Assembly: GCA_947570215.1 (NCBI GenBank)
Contig: CANOTO010000001.1
Span: 62,001-126,000 of the forward strand
From: an uncultured Clostridia bacterium
Lineage (GTDB): Bacteria; Bacillota; Clostridia; Christensenellales; CAG-314
Length of the DNA: 64,000 nucleotides
Direction of reading: 5' to 3'
Numbering within the stretch: position 1 is the first letter of the stretch; each line of letters begins with the position of its first letter. Under the pieces are notes generated by a model that was given only the letters and a program-made list of their open reading frames with translations, ran no database searches and was not told the origin of the DNA. The position numbers were made by a program, and so were the translations under genes. Below, piece after piece: positions 16,296-24,482 of this stretch.

Positions 16296-16630
16296 GTAAG
16301 AGACAGCCAGACGGTTGCGTGGGGCAACTCACGAGGAAAGTCCGAGCGCCACAGAGCAAGAGCGCAGGCTAACGGCCTGTTAAGGCGACTTAAAGGAAAG
16401 TGCAACAGAAATATACCGCAGCGGACAACTGCTGTAAGGGTGGAAATGCAGGGTAAGAGCCTACAAACGCTTTGGCGACAAAGCGTTCCTGTAAACCCCG
16501 CTCGGCGCAAGAAATGAGATTAAACGTTTGCTCGACGTCTCGATATATTCGCTTGAACCTGTCGGTAACGACCGGTCTAGAAAGATAACCGTCCAATACA
16601 GAACTCGGCTTACAGACTGAACTCTTACAA
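16296..16630 (+). ncRNA. rnpB: RNase P RNA, bacterial type A
   Basis: The conserved 5' P4 strand GAGGAAAGTCCGAGC (about 16333) and 3' P4 strand ACAGAACTCGGCTTAC (about 16600) are present, with GTAAGAG (16296-16302) pairing with CTCTTAC (16622-16628) as P1. The internal GGTAAGAGCC and CCTGTAAACCCC segments fit the class A core. It is the catalytic RNA that trims tRNA 5' leaders. A promoter lies just upstream and a strong terminator immediately downstream. The type A structure, not the Bacillus type B, agrees with a Clostridia-type genome. Confidence 0.95.
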
Positions 16631-16636
16631 ACACAT

Positions 16637-16673
16637 GAGGTCGCAAGGGTAATTCCCCTGCGACCTCTTTTTG
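16637..16673 (+). terminator. terminator of rnpB
   Basis: GAGGTCGCAAGGG, loop, CCCCTGCGACCTC followed by TTTTT: a 12-13 bp GC-rich stem with U-tract. Confidence 0.9.
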
Positions 16674-16721
16674 TACGCATCGCCTTCTCAATATTTTTAT
16701 TTAGTTCACAATTATATCATT

Positions 16722-17117
16722 TTAATATTTGGTCATTCGCGATATGAATTTATCCACTCTTTCTTGATACTTTTGCAAAGCGGCATCGTATTCTTCACGC
16801 GATAAGTTAAATGTTCTGCTTTCTGTTTCGTCGTATGTAAACGATTGAATACGTTTTTGAACAGCCAACTGCCATTCGATACATCCCATTCTCCAACCGC
16901 CATGCAAAATTTCTTTCGCCGTTTTGGACAATACGAATTTATCGTTTTTACAAGTTATCAATCCGCCGTTAAGCAAATTATTTACGGAATCTACAATTTC
17001 GTCGTAATTTATAACGGAATGATCCAACATATCAATTGACGATATCCATCTTTCAACGTTTATTTTTCCTTCTATAACGCACAAAACCAAGCCGTCTAAG
17101 CCCTTGTAAGCAACCAT
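16722..17117 (-). CDS. hypothetical protein, possible winged-helix, 131 aa
   Basis: Residues about 1-70 (LVLCVIEGKINVERWISSIDML...YDEIVDSVNNLLNGGLITCKNDKFVLSKTAKEIL) have the spacing of a winged-helix domain ending in a short beta hairpin and T-x-x-G-like TAKEIL. The C-terminal half is charged helix (EEYDAALQKYQERVDKFISRM). There is no signal or membrane segment. GAGGAATAAT precedes the ATG. It is more AT-rich than its neighbours. It is convergent with rnpB and 102 bases downstream of the hexokinase gene. The family is not recognised. Confidence 0.55.
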   Translation of the reverse strand: MVAYKGLDGLVLCVIEGKINVERWISSIDMLDHSVINYDEIVDSVNNLLNGGLITCKNDKFVLSKTAKEILHGGWRMGCIEWQLAVQKRIQSFTYDETESRTFNLSREEYDAALQKYQERVDKFISRMTKY

Positions 17118-17219
17118 ATTATTCCTCGTTATTATTACCGTCGATAGTTTTGACCGAATTATAATTTTGCGGAGGTTCCGATTCGCAGTTATTCATAGAA
17201 ATTACATTCCATCAAATTA

Positions 17220-18470
17220 TCAAAGAATCATACTCGCCATAAGCGTGCCTACGAGATTGAGCTCTTCGCCTTCCAGTATTTCGTACTTCATACCGTAATA
17301 TTTCATAATTTCTTTTAGATTTCGTTCGAATTCGGCGCGGTATCCAGTAAGTTTGTTAAAGGTTGTACCTTCCGCCACTATCGCAATCGGCAGAGACTTG
17401 TCCTTGCACGACTTGACGGCTATCGCGGCGTTTACAATCGCGCCCATCTTGGCAGAGCGGGCAATAAGCTCGCTGCAAATATCCCGCGCAAACCGCTCGT
17501 CGCAATCATTACTGAACTTACACGGAAACTCGTCCCCGTCCAAAAACGCCGACACGTCCTTTAATTCGAATGGAGCGAGTTTCGCTTCTTTTTCGAAACA
17601 GTTTTCTCTATTGGCAGCCGCAAACGCTTCCGCAATGATATTGGCAAGATATTTGCCGCTGGTCATCTTTTCGAACAGCTGTTTGTCGGGCACAGCCGTA
17701 CGGCTGATGCACGCTTTGTCGAAATCGCCCCGAACAAACCCGTCGTAATTGCCGCATTCGGTATTGACGAGCATTCCTCCGACGGGCAAGCCCGAAATTT
17801 TGCCGATATTCGCAGTGCTTTCTATGTAGCAGACGTTCGTACCCGTACCGTAAATATATCCCAAATACGCCGAGTATTTTTTGTCCGAATTAGCCATTCC
17901 GCCGAGAAGAGTAGCCGCGGTATCGTTTAGTACTACTATTCTCCTGTCCGCGTCGGAATAACGCTTACAGGCGTTAAGCGTTTCGCGCCCCACCTTGGTG
18001 CCGATAACTTCCGGCGCGTTGATTTCCTTGCTGAACATTACCACTTCGCCGTCTACGTCCGCTCCCATATTTACTTGATAGGAAAAGCAAAAACCCATAT
18101 CGGTCGCTTCGTCCAAATGCGATTTAAGTCTGTCGGCGATTGCGCCGTAAAATTCTTGCTTGCCGTAATATGCTCCGTCGGATGCGGGCATGGCGCTTTT
18201 TTCCAAACGTCTGATTACAGCCTTGCCGTCGTTGTCAAAGTTGCCGATAGCCACGCGGAAATTGGTTCCGCCTGCGTCTATAAGTATCCGCTTGTCGTTA
18301 GGCTTGATAAGCGAACGGTCTACGTTCATAAGATACGTCGGAATCATCGGCATTCCGCCCTTGCCGGCAAGTCCGAGGCTCATTTTAAGCAAAAAATCGT
18401 CTATACAATTCTGTACATTTACGTTATCCGCGCTTTGATTGTGTTTTATAAGAAATTGTTTCGCGTTCAT
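17220..18470 (-). CDS. hexokinase of the eukaryotic-type hexokinase family, 416 aa
   Basis: It phosphorylates a hexose with ATP. Signatures match the two-domain hexokinase family rather than ROK or bacterial glucokinase: LIDAGGTNFRVAIGNF (phosphate 1), GFCFSYQVNMGADVDGEV, LNDTAATLLGG (phosphate 2), GTGTNVCYIE (the GTGxNxCYxE element) and MLVNTECGNYDGF with the catalytic-site Asn-Thr-Glu. The length of 416 aa is close to a single 50-kDa hexokinase unit, slightly short. It starts one base after the exonuclease stop (TAAGATG), so the two are co-transcribed. The sugar specificity is unknown. Confidence 0.88.
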   Translation of the reverse strand: MNAKQFLIKHNQSADNVNVQNCIDDFLLKMSLGLAGKGGMPMIPTYLMNVDRSLIKPNDKRILIDAGGTNFRVAIGNFDNDGKAVIRRLEKSAMPASDGAYYGKQEFYGAIADRLKSHLDEATDMGFCFSYQVNMGADVDGEVVMFSKEINAPEVIGTKVGRETLNACKRYSDADRRIVVLNDTAATLLGGMANSDKKYSAYLGYIYGTGTNVCYIESTANIGKISGLPVGGMLVNTECGNYDGFVRGDFDKACISRTAVPDKQLFEKMTSGKYLANIIAEAFAAANRENCFEKEAKLAPFELKDVSAFLDGDEFPCKFSNDCDERFARDICSELIARSAKMGAIVNAAIAVKSCKDKSLPIAIVAEGTTFNKLTGYRAEFERNLKEIMKYYGMKYEILEGEELNLVGTLMASMIL

Positions 18471-18471
18471 C

Positions 18472-19413
18472 TTATTTACCTTTCAAAAATTCCGTCACGT
18501 TTATTCGCTTGATAAGTCCTTGCTCCGCCAGTTCGTCTACGCGGCGTTCGCGCAGTAAATCCTGTTCCGACTTGTCTTCGCAATATATGTAAAATTTCCC
18601 CTTAAACAGCTTTGTCGCGTACCGCCCGCCGTTCTCCACTATCTCTTGTATTACGCGGTATAGTAAATCGGAATCGGACAGCTCCAAAGAACGCGCGAGA
18701 CAAAAAGACACGTTACGATACTTGTCGGACTTGACTTTTAACGTAGAAGCGTATTTTTTTATTTTGTCCCACGCTAAAACAGTGACTCGTTTTTTCGATA
18801 CCTGTCCATCGAGAGATACGGGACGCGACATTTCGAAATCTTTATTTACGCCCTTGCGCACGCGGTATTTTTCCAACAGCTCTTCCGCGGTCAAACCGCT
18901 GTCTTGCGTCAAATACTTTAGGGTCATCATCGTGGCGTACGCGTCTTCTTCGGAGTTGTGCTGGGCGAATTCCACGCCTATTTCGGCGGCTATTTTAGAA
19001 AGAGCCTTGACCTCCCTTTCACCCTTGTACAATTTGTACAGTAATTGCGAACAGAAAAATTCGAAATTGATACAGGGCAGCTTGTATCTTACGCACGCCG
19101 CGTTAAGCATACGCACGTCGGCATCCACCGCGTGACCGAGAACAGCGTATTCTCGGCTTGTAAGCAGCGACTTGATTTTGCCGTACACTTGCGAAAAATC
19201 GGGTGACGAATCCAACAGCTTTTTGTCCAAGTGAAGATCTATTCCCACGTTTTGCCGCGTACCGTTGAGATTATACTTCGTTTTGGGGTTTATCCAGATA
19301 TTCTCTCGACTTATAATATCAAACCGTTCGTCCGCGATAACTATACCTATGCTGCATATACTGGATAATTGATATCCGTTAGCCGCTTCGATGTCGAATG
19401 CCAAATATTTCAT
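18472..19413 (-). CDS. DnaQ-like 3'-5' exonuclease domain protein, 313 aa
   Basis: Exo motifs are FDIEAANG (Exo I, D-x-E), GHAVDADVRML (Exo II) and HNSEEDAYATM (Exo III, H-x5-D form), spanning residues 1-180 and matching DEDDh exonucleases such as DnaQ/RNase T relatives. The C-terminal 130 residues (KKRVTVLAWDKIKKY ... LLRERRVDELAEQGLIKRINVTEFL) are an extra domain; it may be a degenerate BRCT, as found in Clostridial exonucleases of this type, but I am unsure. GGAG lies 13 bases before the ATG. It is first in a two-gene unit with hexokinase. Confidence 0.85.
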   Translation of the reverse strand: MKYLAFDIEAANGYQLSSICSIGIVIADERFDIISRENIWINPKTKYNLNGTRQNVGIDLHLDKKLLDSSPDFSQVYGKIKSLLTSREYAVLGHAVDADVRMLNAACVRYKLPCINFEFFCSQLLYKLYKGEREVKALSKIAAEIGVEFAQHNSEEDAYATMMTLKYLTQDSGLTAEELLEKYRVRKGVNKDFEMSRPVSLDGQVSKKRVTVLAWDKIKKYASTLKVKSDKYRNVSFCLARSLELSDSDLLYRVIQEIVENGGRYATKLFKGKFYIYCEDKSEQDLLRERRVDELAEQGLIKRINVTEFLKGK

Positions 19414-19607
19414 TCAGTAATTTTCTCCATTGATAACTTTACCAAATTAACGCAAAAATAGCAACATATTTGACCGCCGTTGCGCAAAATTTACAATAAT
19501 GCCTTGTAGATACCGGCGATTGTTAAAATGGCAAATCTCGCAGAAAAAAAAGCTATATCGCAAGACAACGCCTAAATTCGAATATTTTCGTTAAACTGTC
19601 GGCTTAA

Positions 19608-20054
19608 TCAGTCCTTACCGTCTCCGTCCGACACGGCGGCAGGCAACATCGGGCGCACGGGAACGGGTAGATTTTTGTCGCGATGACGTTTGACTTCGAA
19701 ACGAACGGCAATGACCAACTGCCAAATTCCTACCGCTATCAAGAAGGCGGCGAAACAGTAACGCAAAATCTTATTGTCCGTAATGCCCGCGGTAAAAGCG
19801 CCGCCGACGGCGGAAAGAACGGCGGGAATTATTATCCACCATACGTTATCCGTCTTGACAAGCTTGTTATGCGCATGAACGGACAGAGCAATGCAGCACA
19901 TGGGAATAAAGCTTATTAGGTTTGTCGCCTGTATCGTCTTTTGTTCCATATCGAGAAAGGACAACAACGGCACCAACAGAGTTCCGCCGCCCATACCCAT
20001 ACCGCCGATTATACCGGCTAAAAATCCGAATAATACAAATAAAAATATCTGCAT
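19608..20054 (-). CDS. TauE/SafE-family permease half, second gene
   Basis: The 148-aa protein has four membrane helices and begins FGFLAGIIGGMGMGGGTLLVP, the G-rich TauE/SafE repeat motif; a full TauE protein has two such four-helix halves. The C-terminal tail (VKRHRDKNLPVPVRPMLPAA) is hydrophilic. It lies 9 bases after a 121-aa gene for the other half. The two probably assemble as a heterodimer that exports or imports an anion such as sulfite or organosulfonate; the substrate is unknown. Both genes have proper starts and ribosome sites. Confidence 0.82.
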   Translation of the reverse strand: MQIFLFVLFGFLAGIIGGMGMGGGTLLVPLLSFLDMEQKTIQATNLISFIPMCCIALSVHAHNKLVKTDNVWWIIIPAVLSAVGGAFTAGITDNKILRYCFAAFLIAVGIWQLVIAVRFEVKRHRDKNLPVPVRPMLPAAVSDGDGKD

Positions 20055-20063
20055 AACTTCTCC

Positions 20064-20429
20064 TTAAAAAAACATTTTTATTCCGCCGGCTATAAGCACT
20101 ACGGCGAAAATTATTTTCAACACGTTGCTTTTAAGTTTGGACAGCGCGACCGCCCCCACTATTCCGCCGACCACAACTCCGAGCGTGACCCACAAAGTAG
20201 GAATCCAATCTACTGCGCCGCGCGCAAGATAGACTACTGCCGAAACGATAGTAAGCGGCAGAATAATAAGCAAAGCGGTAGCCTGCGCGTACTTTTGATT
20301 AAGCTTTGCTACGGCAAGCAGCAGCGCTACGACAATTACTCCCCCGCCGCCGCCCAAAAAACCGTTGACAAATCCCGCCGCAGCAGAAAAGATTACTAAA
20401 ATCCACTTGTTTTTAGCCGACAATTCCAT
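20064..20429 (-). CDS. TauE/SafE-family permease half, first gene
   Basis: The start is ATG 20429 (MELSAKNKWIL), with GGAG six bases before; the in-frame TTG twelve bases further up is unlikely. Of 121 residues, nearly all lie in four hydrophobic helices with the motif FVNGFLGGGGGVIVV. It corresponds to one repeat of the roughly 250-residue TauE/SafE permeases. It is partnered with the downstream half gene. The protein lacks the long hydrophilic tail of its partner. Confidence 0.82.
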   Translation of the reverse strand: MELSAKNKWILVIFSAAAGFVNGFLGGGGGVIVVALLLAVAKLNQKYAQATALLIILPLTIVSAVVYLARGAVDWIPTLWVTLGVVVGGIVGAVALSKLKSNVLKIIFAVVLIAGGIKMFF

Positions 20430-20547
20430 TTTTTTCTCCAATTTGCACTTTGTTGGTTGTTTTTGATTGATTTTTAACTTAGTTTGTATTAAAATGGCTT
20501 TATATATGTAAAAGTATGTTTATTTTACAAAGAGGTATCGAACAGTT

Positions 20548-23085
20548 ATGAGTACAAAGACACAAACGAATTTAACTCTCACGCCTAACACCAAAAAATG
20601 GATAATTATCGGCGCAATTATACTTGCGGCGGTAATAACCATATCCATTACTTTGGCTGTTTTGCTTAAACCGGTAATACGTACGCCGGACGACGAGAAT
20701 CCCGACAACAAGCCGTCGTCCAACCTTACTATCAAAAACGGCGACTTCGCCCTTGTAAGCTCGGACGATACAAACTTCCCCAAAACCGCGGAAAACTGGG
20801 ACAGATACGCGTATAAAGCACCCGCAAGCAGCTCTGCCACGCAGGAATTCGAAACTATCACTACCCGCGACGACGTGGTTATGGGTATTGTAGACACGGA
20901 CAACGAAGACGGCAACTGGGACAATGCGTTGGAGCAATTGAACTTCGAAGGAGTAACCGGCACAATTGCAAATCCCGGACTGTACGCGGAAGATTTGTCG
21001 AATACCAACGTGTATATGATGGCGACGAAAAAAGCCACCACCGCGAGTATCATGACAAAGGACAGCATTTCCATCGCACCGCTTACGTCTGTCAAAATAA
21101 CGATAAGATTGTATACGGGGCAAATCAAAAACGGAAGCGCTACGATAATGGTTCAAAAATCCACCTTGAACGCGGACGAAAGCAACCGTTACGCATACGA
21201 ATACAGCATCGACAACAAAGAAGAGTGGCAGACCTTGGAACTGTACGTATTTAACCGTCAATCTTCCACCACTGCTTACATAAGGGTTAACGTAGGCATC
21301 GGTAACGTATATACGGGAGCTACGGCGGAAGGCGTGCTGTTTGTGGACGACGTTATGATGGAAACGGTTACAGCCAACGAATACCGTATTTACGCGGACA
21401 AAGACGACACTTCCGACACGACGTACAAAATCATCGAAAAGGAAGACGAATCCAACAAAGCGGAACAATCCAAGTATCTCACTTTGAGCGATTACAATAC
21501 GGACGGCACGGCAGCTGCGGAACTTGCTTATACTAAGGACAACTATGACACCGAAGCCGAAAGCAGCTACGTAAAGCAGTACGAATACGCTCCGTTTACG
21601 ATGAGAGACGACTTTGTAAACGACGACTTCGGCATCTACCAATTGTCCCACCAAGGCAACGTAATAGCCGGAGACAAAAACATATTCGCATTGAGACTTA
21701 CTCAGAACATTAACGTTTCGACAGCGACTTCGGACGAGACGCAAGACCACCATCATATCAGCTTTTGGATAAGAACGTTGAAGCGTAACGCTCTTGCGGA
21801 AGCGAATGTAGTAGTACAAAAGAAGCTTGCCGACGGAACGTACGAAGATCTGAACGGCGGTAATTACAAGTTCGAAACCTCGCAGGAAATAAAGACGGAC
21901 ACAAATAACGGCTGGACCAAGTGCGACATTTACCTTCGTCCTTCTCAAACGCCCGAAGAAATCCGTATAATATTCGCTCTCGGTAACATTACCGGATACG
22001 AAGGACAAAAGGCTGCTCCCGACGGAGATTTGTTTATTACAACTCCGTATTGGGAAACGATTTCGCGCAGCGCGTACGATTCCGCTTCCAGCAGCGGCAC
22101 GGCTTCAAAGAAGTTCGACCTTAAAGGTTCTTCCGCAGATCCCACCGTTTCCAACGGTTCGTTCTCCAATCTGGTTGCGACAACAAGTCAGCCTACGTCT
22201 TGGGAACCTGCGTTCGCGGGACAAAACGTCATCTACAAAGACGGCCGCGGTAACGAAGTAATAGATAATCTCGTTACAACCGCCGACGCAATAAACGGCA
22301 GCGGAGCCAATATCTACGCCGATACCGCTTACACCGACGACGATGAAAGACGCGTATTGGAAATAAAGAACAACGTCGCGACCGCATACGGTTACGTATC
22401 GAGCAACATAACTCTCGACGCAAAAACCGTTTACGTATTCAGCGTACTTGCAAAAGCGGCGGACGGACAGCGCCCCTACTTCTATCTGTTGGATACAAAC
22501 AAGGAGCTTACACGCGATCAAATGGTTCTTGCGCAAGCAAGCACTGCCAAAGAGATAAACGGAGACCTGTTCAACCAAGACGACGAAACCTACAAGGATA
22601 CGGGCTTTAAGCGTTACTACATTGTATTTGCCAACGGCGCGGAATCGAAAACCGTAAAGCTTGCGTTGTTTAACGGAAGTATAGACGGCGCGGAACTGAA
22701 TCAAGGCACTGTTTATTACGATAAAGTATCTCAGCAAACAATAGGTAAATATTCGCTTGTAGAAGATAAAGACAACGAAGAAACTTATAAAGTGGAATAC
22801 ACCGCCGAGAAGGGTTACTTAGAAGCGGACGACGTTGAAAAACTTGTTGAAAAGCTTGAAACGGAAGGCGTAATCGTAGTTCAACCCACCGCGGAAGAAT
22901 GGACGGAAATGCGTAAGGTTCCCGACGAAGAAGACAAGAAGGACGACGACGGCGACGACACTGCTCCCGTTAGGAAAGACGTTGACCTTGGATTACTGTT
23001 CTCCATACTTTCCAGCGTTATCTTGGTAGCGGCTCTCGCGGTAGTACTTGTTATAAAGGCTTTCAAAAAAAGAAACCGTCAATAA
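20548..23085 (+). CDS. large extracellular protein anchored at both ends, 845 aa, unknown
   Basis: The N-terminus has one membrane helix (residues about 19-41, KKWIIIGAIILAAVITI). The C-terminus has a second (about 812-836) followed by KAFKKRNRQ, so the roughly 770-residue middle should be outside. The middle shows three or four beta-rich jelly-roll-like repeats: ITIRLYTGQIKNGSATIMVQ, WQTLELYVFNRQSSTTAYIRVNVGIGN, GWTKCDIYLRPSQTPEEIRIIFALGN and TGFKRYYIVFANGAESKTVKLALFNG, each ending in an I/V-x-x-x-x-G-N phrase. Such domains occur in carbohydrate-binding surface proteins. It is highly acidic. A terminator follows, so it is monocistronic. The family is not recognised. Confidence 0.7.
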   Translation: MSTKTQTNLTLTPNTKKWIIIGAIILAAVITISITLAVLLKPVIRTPDDENPDNKPSSNLTIKNGDFALVSSDDTNFPKTAENWDRYAYKAPASSSATQEFETITTRDDVVMGIVDTDNEDGNWDNALEQLNFEGVTGTIANPGLYAEDLSNTNVYMMATKKATTASIMTKDSISIAPLTSVKITIRLYTGQIKNGSATIMVQKSTLNADESNRYAYEYSIDNKEEWQTLELYVFNRQSSTTAYIRVNVGIGNVYTGATAEGVLFVDDVMMETVTANEYRIYADKDDTSDTTYKIIEKEDESNKAEQSKYLTLSDYNTDGTAAAELAYTKDNYDTEAESSYVKQYEYAPFTMRDDFVNDDFGIYQLSHQGNVIAGDKNIFALRLTQNINVSTATSDETQDHHHISFWIRTLKRNALAEANVVVQKKLADGTYEDLNGGNYKFETSQEIKTDTNNGWTKCDIYLRPSQTPEEIRIIFALGNITGYEGQKAAPDGDLFITTPYWETISRSAYDSASSSGTASKKFDLKGSSADPTVSNGSFSNLVATTSQPTSWEPAFAGQNVIYKDGRGNEVIDNLVTTADAINGSGANIYADTAYTDDDERRVLEIKNNVATAYGYVSSNITLDAKTVYVFSVLAKAADGQRPYFYLLDTNKELTRDQMVLAQASTAKEINGDLFNQDDETYKDTGFKRYYIVFANGAESKTVKLALFNGSIDGAELNQGTVYYDKVSQQTIGKYSLVEDKDNEETYKVEYTAEKGYLEADDVEKLVEKLETEGVIVVQPTAEEWTEMRKVPDEEDKKDDDGDDTAPVRKDVDLGLLFSILSSVILVAALAVVLVIKAFKKRNRQ

Positions 23086-23120
23086 TTCTTGACAAATAAA
23101 ACGACACAATAGATAAACAA

Positions 23121-23165
23121 ATAGCCCGCCGACTTCAAAACGAAGTATAGCGGGCTATTTTATTT
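23121..23165 (+). terminator. terminator after the 845-aa surface protein gene
   Basis: ATAGCCCGC (23121-23129) pairs with GCGGGCTAT (23150-23158), with an inner ACTTC/GAAGT pairing, followed by TTTATTTTTT. Confidence 0.88.
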
Positions 23166-23310
23166 TTTCGAATTTAGGACGATAAATCGAAATTTGAAAC
23201 AATGAAAAAACAATTAATTTTTATAAAAAGTATAATTTTATAATTACAAGCGAAGATATAAATAAAAATACAGACGAAACAGAATGTGCTATAACTTAGA
23301 ATAAGGATAG

Positions 23311-23344
23311 GGCAAGTAATTAGGTTGAAAATTACTTGCCTTTT
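23311..23344 (+). terminator. terminator-like hairpin in gene-free DNA
   Basis: GGCAAGTAATT (23311-23321), 8-base loop, AATTACTTGCC (23330-23340), then TTTT. No plus-strand gene ends nearby other than the already terminated 845-aa gene. Confidence 0.6.
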
Positions 23345-23388
23345 ATGATACAATTAAAACACAGGATATTAATTTGCGGAGATGGAAT

Positions 23389-23736
23389 ATGTTTAATGAA
23401 ATATGTATATATGAAGCAAAACTAACCAAGCTTAATGAAATCGAAGAGCTAATGAAGGAAGTAGCAGAATTTTATTTGAAACAAGATGGCGTTATTGATG
23501 TACATTATATAAAACGTACTCACAGACAAAAAGATTTTAATGCAGTTACAAAAGGAGAATTGCCTATTCGTCTTACAAAAAATGTAGGTAAGGTTACCTA
23601 TGTATTATATTGGGTATTAGAAAACGAAGAGACACATGCAAGAGTGTCTAAACTTGGCGTTGAAAAGTTTTATAAACGTTGGAATAGATGTTTAACAACA
23701 ATGCCTAAAATAATTTTGGGTGAGAATATTGTCTGA
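23389..23736 (+). CDS. small protein, possibly antibiotic-biosynthesis-monooxygenase-like (dimeric alpha/beta barrel), 115 aa
   Basis: The start is ATG 23389 (MFNEICIYEAKLTKL), with GGAGATGGAAT before it. The layout is strand (NEICIYEAKL), helix (NEIEELMKEVAEFYLKQDG), strand (VIDVHYIKRTH), a strand pair (KVTYVLYWVLENEETH) and helix (LGVEKFYKRWNRCL), which resembles one ferredoxin-like unit of ABM proteins. Key residues are not conserved enough to be sure. Its codons are markedly more AT-rich than the flanking genes, and it sits between two terminators, suggesting acquired DNA. The function is unknown. Confidence 0.6.
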   Translation: MFNEICIYEAKLTKLNEIEELMKEVAEFYLKQDGVIDVHYIKRTHRQKDFNAVTKGELPIRLTKNVGKVTYVLYWVLENEETHARVSKLGVEKFYKRWNRCLTTMPKIILGENIV

Positions 23737-23783
23737 CTGACAACTTACTGTTTATCGCAACTGCATTGCAGTTAAATTATAAT

Positions 23784-23822
23784 AAAAAGCAAGAAGAATA
23801 AAACATCTCTCTTGCTTTTTTA
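23784..23822 (+). terminator. terminator after the 115-aa gene
   Basis: AAAAAGCAAGA (23784-23794) pairs with TCTTGCTTTTT (23810-23820) followed by T. Confidence 0.8.
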
Positions 23823-23910
23823 ATTCTATAAAATTCACCGTAATCGACGGAGTTTTTATTACAATCGGCAATTGGCGGGGCAGTTTTGCAAAATGCGAAC
23901 CGCAACATAA

Positions 23911-23948
23911 AACAAACAAAAACAAGCCTGACGCGCCGCCAAGCTTGT
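23911..23948 (-). terminator. terminator of the patatin-MBL-aro operon
   Basis: On the minus strand ACAAGC-TTGGCG and CGTCAG-GCTTGT (23922-23948) make a 12-bp stem with two G-U pairs and a 3-base loop, followed by a T-rich tract (23921-23911). It lies 25 bases after the aroK stop. Confidence 0.85.
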
Positions 23949-23973
23949 AGGTTATTTATACCTTATTAAGTGC

Positions 23974-24480
23974 CTAAATCCTTTTACACAGCTCCGAATA
24001 CAATAGCTCCGCCGTTTGCACCGAAGTAAGTCCGTCGGTATTGACGGTTAAACGGGCGAACTCGGCGTACAGCACGGAACGTTCGTCCATTAGCGCCTGT
24101 AACGACCCGCGCGGCAAACCATCGGACAACGGACGGGACATACCGTCCAGCCTGCTTAATACGTAATCTACGCCGACTGTGAGCCACACTACCGCGGCGT
24201 TACAGGCAAGCGCGCGAAAGCCCGAACATAACGGACTGCCGCCGCCGCAGGCTATAACCGCATTATCGCAATTGCTCTCGGCAAGCTCGTATAAAAGCGC
24301 GTTTTCTTCTTCGCGGAAGCGTTCTTCGCCGTTACGGGCGAATATTTCCGCAACGCTCATACCTGTACGGCGCTCCAACGTTTTGTCCGTATCGATGAAA
24401 TTATATCCCAGTTTTTCTGCCAAAATTTTACCCGCGCAAGTTTTGTAAGCGCAGGAAAAGCCTATTAAAACGATTTTCAT
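23974..24480 (-). CDS. aroK: shikimate kinase with atypical P-loop
   Basis: It phosphorylates shikimate at O3 with ATP. Shikimate-binding features are present: DTD at residues 30-32, EERFRE with Arg54/Arg56 near 52-57, GGG at 79-81 and the lid arginine in SRPLSDG. The Walker A position reads GFSCAYKT (residues 7-14), where GxxGxGK[ST] is expected, so the two inner glycines are Cys10 and Tyr12 while Lys13 and Thr14 remain. Length 168 aa is normal. It is last in the aro operon, 2 bases after aroQ. Whether it is active cannot be read from sequence; the rest of the active site argues that it is. Confidence 0.88.
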   Translation of the reverse strand: MKIVLIGFSCAYKTCAGKILAEKLGYNFIDTDKTLERRTGMSVAEIFARNGEERFREEENALLYELAESNCDNAVIACGGGSPLCSGFRALACNAAVVWLTVGVDYVLSRLDGMSRPLSDGLPRGSLQALMDERSVLYAEFARLTVNTDGLTSVQTAELLYSELCKRI

Positions 24481-24482
24481 TA

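Larger units (their letters stand above)
23086..23388 (+). other. gene-free AT-rich stretch with two terminator-like hairpins
   Basis: It holds the terminator of the 845-aa gene (23121-23165) and a second hairpin GGCAAGTAATT...AATTACTTGCC followed by TTTT (23311-23344), with AT-rich sequence between. A 13-codon frame at about 23202 (MKKQLIFIKSIIL) has no support. The second hairpin may end a small transcript or be a remnant of one. Confidence 0.5.

Noticed and set aside
16289-16691. Several minus-strand frames of 73-96 codons
   Set aside because: They lie on the complement of the RNase P RNA gene, which explains the sequence fully.
17120-17194. 25-codon frame MNNCESEPPQ... upstream of the 131-aa gene
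   Set aside because: No convincing ribosome site and no hydrophobic or conserved feature; it may be chance.
20572-22008. Long open frame of 478 codons on the minus strand opposite the 845-aa surface protein gene
   Set aside because: It is antisense to a gene with signal, membrane helices and repeats; composition is Val/Arg/Cys-rich with no motif, typical of a mirror frame.
23202-23243. 13-codon frame MKKQLIFIKSIIL as a possible peptide precursor
   Set aside because: Too short, stops early, no export or modification genes nearby.
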